This document shows positions 59,481 to 64,000 of a stretch of DNA of 64,000 nucleotides, in pieces (within the stretch, counting starts at the first letter, position 1; each line of letters starts with the position of its first letter). Under the pieces are notes generated by a model that saw nothing but the letters and a program-made list of their open reading frames with translations, was not told the DNA's origin and did not search any database. Origin of the DNA: Siderastrea siderea (Eukaryota > Cnidaria > Anthozoa > Scleractinia > Rhizangiidae); NCBI GenBank assembly GCA_964030785.1, contig OZ034975.1, forward strand, positions 14,146,142 through 14,210,141, in the 5' to 3' direction. Position numbers and translations under genes: made by a program.

Positions 59481-61770
59481 TTAATCAGCGCTGAAAGAGC
59501 AGAAAAGTGGTAAGTGTGTTTAAAACGAAACCTACTTCAGACAAATTAGGAAGACATTACTCTTGTGAAAAAACTTCGTGCCGCAAATCAATTTTGTTGC
59601 CAGTGGCGCTAGTTAGTTTTGCCGAGAAAACCGGAGTACTCGTGGATGGTCGCAAAATATTCGGCTTAACAAATTAATCGTTCGGGAGGGTATTGCTCTA
59701 GTGCGTTTCCAGGCTTTTGTTACCGGGTTCTGCAAAGGAAGAGGCATCGGTGAGCGCGTTGGAGCGTCATTTTTTGACGATGTTTTTTTTTTATTCCGAA
59801 GAAAAGCTGCCAAAAAAATCAGTAAAATCAAATCACTGTTCCAAAAGCTCACTCATCACGCTAACGTGTAAAACGCATAAACAAAAGGCCCTCTTCCAGG
59901 GCTGTTCGTGTGTGCGTAACTGGATTATGGTTATGAGCTCCTGATGATAAAGAGAAAGGTCTTCTGTTCGAGTCTGTCGATATCCAAGCTGGGGGTGGAT
60001 CTAGGGGCGTAATTGGAGGTTTGCTAAAACTGTAATTGAAGAAAAGAGACATTGTAAACAGGCGCACTATGACGAGAAGCTCTTCCACTCAAGTCTACCC
60101 ATATCAACTTCCGGGGCGGATCTAGGGGCGTTATTGGAGGTTTGGTCAAATTGCAGTTTTAATTCAAATTGGAGGACACAAACATGTGGATTAAGAAGAG
60201 GAAGCTTTTCCACTCGAACCTACAAATATCCATTGTTATGCGCCCTTGTTATACGTCGCTCCGTAATTAAGTAGCAGTCAGACTAACAATTGTGCCCAAT
60301 CGGTTTTCCTTACAAGTTTTCTCTCCTGGAATTGTCAGGATTAACGTTTGTGAAAGATGTATAAGCTACGCAATAACAGTGGTATTCTGTGAAATCGCTT
60401 GAGCCCCAATAATGATCCCATTTATTTTCTTATCTTTCTTCTCATCTATATGTTGTGTGAATAAAGGTAATAGAAAGACAACTTGTCTTCTTCCAGCTTC
60501 AACAATACGAATACTAATTATGGGAAAAAAAACCCGATAAGGCCTTCTTCTGGTTTGTTTTGCTGTTTTTTTCTTGTGATGTTAAATTGTAAGAATCTTT
60601 ACATTTCCCACAGAATTTCCCCCACGTTGTGTTAAAGAAAAATTCATATTCGCATTTCAGTCACCTATCAACATTGCATTTTCGATCTCCCCGACTTTTT
60701 TGTTTCAAAACTTCAAGGGACTGTGTCATATATTTTTCGTATCATTTTGACCCAAATTTTACAACTGACGCCACTCTTCAGCATTCTAACAAATTTGAAT
60801 ACAAGCCTTTCCATTATATATACGATACAAGGAAGCTGAATAATAGAAAAGGTTTAGTAACATTTAGAACAAGTAATCACTTATTTTTTATTGAAACAGG
60901 TAGGTATGATCACACCCTGAGAGTAAATAGGCTCCGCTCTGCTTGAGGATCTTATTCGTTGAAGCTCAGATTCAATTCCAATTTAACTGCTCTGAATACC
61001 CAATTCTACGAGACAGGTTTTACAGGTTTTGGACAATTAGCTATTACAGAAGCTACTAAAAAATGAATAAACTCTTCTAATTATTTTGTTCATATTCAAA
61101 TGACAAAGTTCATCATTGTGTGCTTATACATATTAATCAAAACATCATCATCCGGCATTACCATCATCATCATCATCATCATCATAGCCGTGCAAATTAG
61201 GCTTTTGTTGTTGTTGTTGAAAATCAAGGAAGACAACTTTGTGTTAACTGAGGCATAAAACAAGTGGCCCAGTTTTGTAAAAATAAAATAAAATAAATAA
61301 GAATAGCTATTCTAGGGGAACAGTAACTGCCAATTAGTGTTTGAATGCGGCTGGCAAGCATGTAAATGAATTATAAGTTGAAAACGTCAAGCTGACTTTT
61401 TCTGAGGTTTTCCCACTTGCGCCTTAGAAATCAGTAATCGGTCCAAATTGTTCGTTGCGCGTTCTTCTTTGCAAAGGTCACTTATATATCATCCGGTAGG
61501 TGGCCTAAAAACCATTCATGTGTGAGCAAAGCACTTGGGCATAAAAGTATCAAGGTCTAACAAGAGAATCAGGAGAATGAAATGACATTTTTCTTAAGTG
61601 GGACCCTTAGAAGCTCCAGACCCAGCTCACGTGTCCAAGTTGTGCTTAAGTGTAGGTTGACCCGCCACTAGGTTTAACACCTCGTTGCTGTGCACGTACG
61701 GAAACTGAAATCAAATTCGTTGCCTTTCCATTCTAGAGTGACGTATCAAGTGCTGGACTGAAGAAACAGA
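59481..61770. other. Intergenic region before the Ig-domain gene
   Basis: It includes the extra repeat cores near 59990-60140 and a CAT trinucleotide run at 61159-61186. The plus-strand frame at 60629-60946 has no recognised domain. The promoter of the Ig gene presumably lies in its last few hundred bases, but I see no clear TATA element. Confidence 0.4.
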
Positions 61771-61840
61771 ATGCATTTTCTTCAAGTAGCCACGGTTCTT
61801 GCGACTTACTGCGTGTTTCATTTCACAGGAACTTCTGGAC
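61771..61840 (+). CDS. Signal-peptide exon of the Ig-domain gene
   Basis: The ATG at 61771 opens MHFLQVATVLATYCVFHFTG, a convincing secretory leader. The exon ends in phase 1 at 61840 before GTAGGT. Phase 1 matches the acceptor phase of the Ig exon at 62885, so the two join in frame (the junction codon becomes Arg). The intron would be 1044 bases. No experimental support is visible; the pairing rests on phase, spacing and the leader sequence. Confidence 0.65.
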
Positions 61841-62884
61841 GTAGGTTTCCTAACTTTTAAGCTGTAACAGTAAAAAGCACTCATGCAATATAACTTAAAT
61901 GAAATATACACGTTATTGTACCCCATGGTCGTAAAGAGGTTCTTTTTTAAAAAATCAGTACGACATCTAAGGGAAGTAAAATTAGAACTGTTACGTGGCA
62001 AAGTGCACGCAAGAAAGGCAGGTGATGGTGCAGACGCTGTAAGTACCTTAGAGCAGAGTTGATATCTTTTATGATCTGAGAAGCAGCACTTTAAACGAGC
62101 TCTAGGGAAGTAACATGAGGGTATTTTGGGCCATCTCGATGTTTTCTCTAAGATACTCAGGAATAGTGTTGTCGCATGTGACACAAGAGTTTTCAAATAC
62201 GGATTTAACGGGTGAAAGGTACATGTGAAATTTTATCACCGAAATTCCAGTGCGTTTTAGCCCCCTGAGTGTATGCAGCCTCTTTGAAGCCTTTGCACTG
62301 ACACTCTCTGACCGATCGTTCCACTAAAAAAAAAAAAGTAAATGTCCTTTATTTACCCACTTAAGGTTGTCACTAAAAATATTCCCAACGATCGGCCCTG
62401 TGTAGTGACACTTTCTCAAGAGCAAGGCCGTTTACATATATGTTGCGTGGCAAGATGTCCAGGTTGGGCTGGAGACATCCACTGTCGTGTTTCGTTTTTC
62501 ATCTATTCGGTAATTCCAGGCCTAGTAATTAAGGAAGCAATGTTTTTCAAATCCTATATTACGCATCACCAAAGCTTTATTTCGTTTTGGAATTCCTGAC
62601 CTCTCTTTGATAAGTACTGTGAGCGGGTCCTTTCACAAAGATCCCCCAAAAGACCTTAAGTGTCGTGAAATTGACAGCTCTTTTCCGACGAAATCTTTAA
62701 ATCCTTGAATGCTCTCTACTTGTAGCTTAATTCTCCACTGTAGCTAAATAAATATATATTTTGTACGTTCGGTTAAATAAAAACTGGAGAGGAAGTCACA
62801 TGGCCCAAATGAAAACCACGCACTAGGACCGTTGCTTTGTTTCTTGTATCCAGCTTACTTATTTATTGCTATTTCTCTCTTTAG

Positions 62885-63271
62885 GAAACCCTGGAACAAA
62901 ATTTACGAAAGAACCCCCAAGCACAGTATATGCCAACTTGGGCTCTGACGCCACTTTCCACTGGAAGTTTGCCCTTGACAACGATTGGTCAGTCTTTGAA
63001 GAAATCGTTTTTGGGCAAACCGACAACAACGCCAGAATAAGAAACAAATTCATAACAGTTTATAGGAATGGAAATACACAGATAAATAGGCAGCTTCCTA
63101 GCTCTCTGCTAAACAGGGTGAACGTCAGTGGAAATGTCACACAACAGGGCTGCAATCTGGTGTTCAAGCTTCAACGTGTGCAGAAAACAGACGAACAAAT
63201 AACATATGGTTGCACAGCGGTCGTGTGGGGTGCATGGTTCAGGAGTGGCCCTGTTAGCCTTGTTACTCAAG
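62885..63271 (+). CDS. Ig-like V-type domain exon (secreted or surface protein, continues right)
   Basis: This single exon of 387 bases is bounded by TTTCTCTCTTTAG and CAAG/GTAAGG. It is phase 1 at both ends, the classic arrangement for shuffled Ig modules. The domain begins NPGTKFTKEPPSTVYANLGS. It has the core Trp in DATFHWKF and a C-terminal strand ITYGCTAVVWGAW. The position before the Trp where the B-strand Cys normally sits has no Cys; another Cys lies at GCNLVF in the E-strand region. The adjacent motifs NVS and NVT are possible N-glycosylation sites. Cell-surface adhesion or recognition is the usual role of such proteins. Further exons must lie beyond 64000 or in the following intron. 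Ig is a firm fold guess; the orthologous gene is not identified. Confidence 0.75.
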
Positions 63272-64000
63272 GTAAGGTTCATTAAAAATCAGACCATAAG
63301 TTCTCATTTTTCCATGAGCAATGAATCAGGGACGCGCAGCCAAGTTACTGACACCACAAAGGAGTTTCCCAGCCTTTGTTGGGAAGCACAAAAAGAAGGT
63401 AACGTGAACATTCACCCATGACTCATGAACGTTTTTCCCAATAAGAAAACGTGCACGAGGAGTCTGTTAGCTTTAGCGCTCAACTGAAGTGATTGCAATG
63501 GGGACAAAACGATATTTGGGTCTCATATTTTCAAAAATAAAATATCATATTTAACCTTCCAAAGACACAGCAAATAGAAAATGTAGTCTTCACTTTTACA
63601 AGCCTCATCACCGTGACGATGCACTGTTCAGTTGTAAAATGGTCAAAACTTGAACATTTCAAAAAACCGTGAAATTGTTCTTCTTCGACAACTTCTTCCT
63701 AGGAACTCACATTGGAATGAACAAACCATAAGGATATTATAAACGTACTAAAATGCTAGAATCACCGTGGCGGCAAAAGAAAAAGAAGGATGAAGCAATA
63801 CTGCAAAATATATTTTATAATGAATGGGAGGGCAAACTTGCAAAAAAAAAAAAGAAAGAGAGAAAAAAGAAAAAATTCAGCTAACTTCCTAACAGCAGAT
63901 AAAACCTTATAAGGAGTGGCCAAAAAATGCCGACCGGTAGATTTTATTTAATTGGTCGCACTTAAGCGATTTCATTTGTTGGCTTTGAAGATAGAACCAC
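63272..64000 (+). other. Intron or flank after the Ig exon
   Basis: No second Ig exon is seen before the window ends. A stretch at 63311-63400 is open but lacks domain similarity. A purine-rich A/G run lies at about 63841-63876. Confidence 0.4.

Noticed and set aside
59940..60110. tRNA-like TTCGAGTC motif near 59966
   Set aside because: No acceptor stem or D-arm could be paired around it, and a diverged copy nearby (about 60090) breaks the motif.

Overview
This window looks like nuclear DNA from an animal, most likely an anthozoan cnidarian such as a stony coral. The evidence is multi-exon genes with GT-AG introns and conserved phases, a sialin-like SLC17 transporter cluster, secreted PAN/apple and Ig-domain proteins, a Penelope-like retroelement with a GIY-YIG nuclease, and many short palindromic transposons and microsatellites. 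Nothing looks bacterial, and there is no operon structure. The taxon is inferred from gene style and repeats, not from a match to any sequence.

Region 1 (1-37.7 kb) is an SLC17 (major facilitator superfamily) cluster. A minus-strand gene (here SLC17-C) starts at 401 and runs off the left edge. Two plus-strand tandem paralogs follow, each with ten coding exons of matching phase: SLC17-A (5368-15996) and SLC17-B (28754-37642). About 2.5 kb of upstream sequence was duplicated with them (about 2845-5303 matches about 25935-28688). The copies have decayed differently. SLC17-A has His to Tyr in the TM4 signature, His to Leu in the NHLD motif, a +1 shift in its last exon, and a 428-bp tandem triplication of part of exon 3. 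SLC17-B keeps those residues but has a GC donor at intron 2 and GG where the AG acceptor of exon 7 should be.

Region 2 (about 17.1-25.6 kb), between the paralogs, is a large foldback structure. Two inverted arms of about 1.06-1.1 kb enclose about 6.3 kb of satellite-like repeats. The arms carry clustered TTAAGTAC-type motifs at their outer ends and 5S-rRNA-like sequence at their inner ends. A broken RecQ-like helicase fragment abuts the right arm.

Region 3 (37.7-46 kb) holds an unrecognised basic open frame with a shift, a two-exon secreted PAN-domain gene on the minus strand (41242-42594), and a 5'-truncated Penelope-like element (44312-45230).

Region 4 (46-64 kb) is mostly non-coding. It has several palindromic elements, a TTGTG microsatellite and three diverged copies of a block of about 1 kb. 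It ends with the start of a secreted Ig-domain gene on the plus strand (signal-peptide exon at 61771, Ig exon at 62885-63271) that continues beyond the window. The SLC17 genes are paralogs of one transporter type. The PAN and Ig genes are unrelated secreted or surface proteins.
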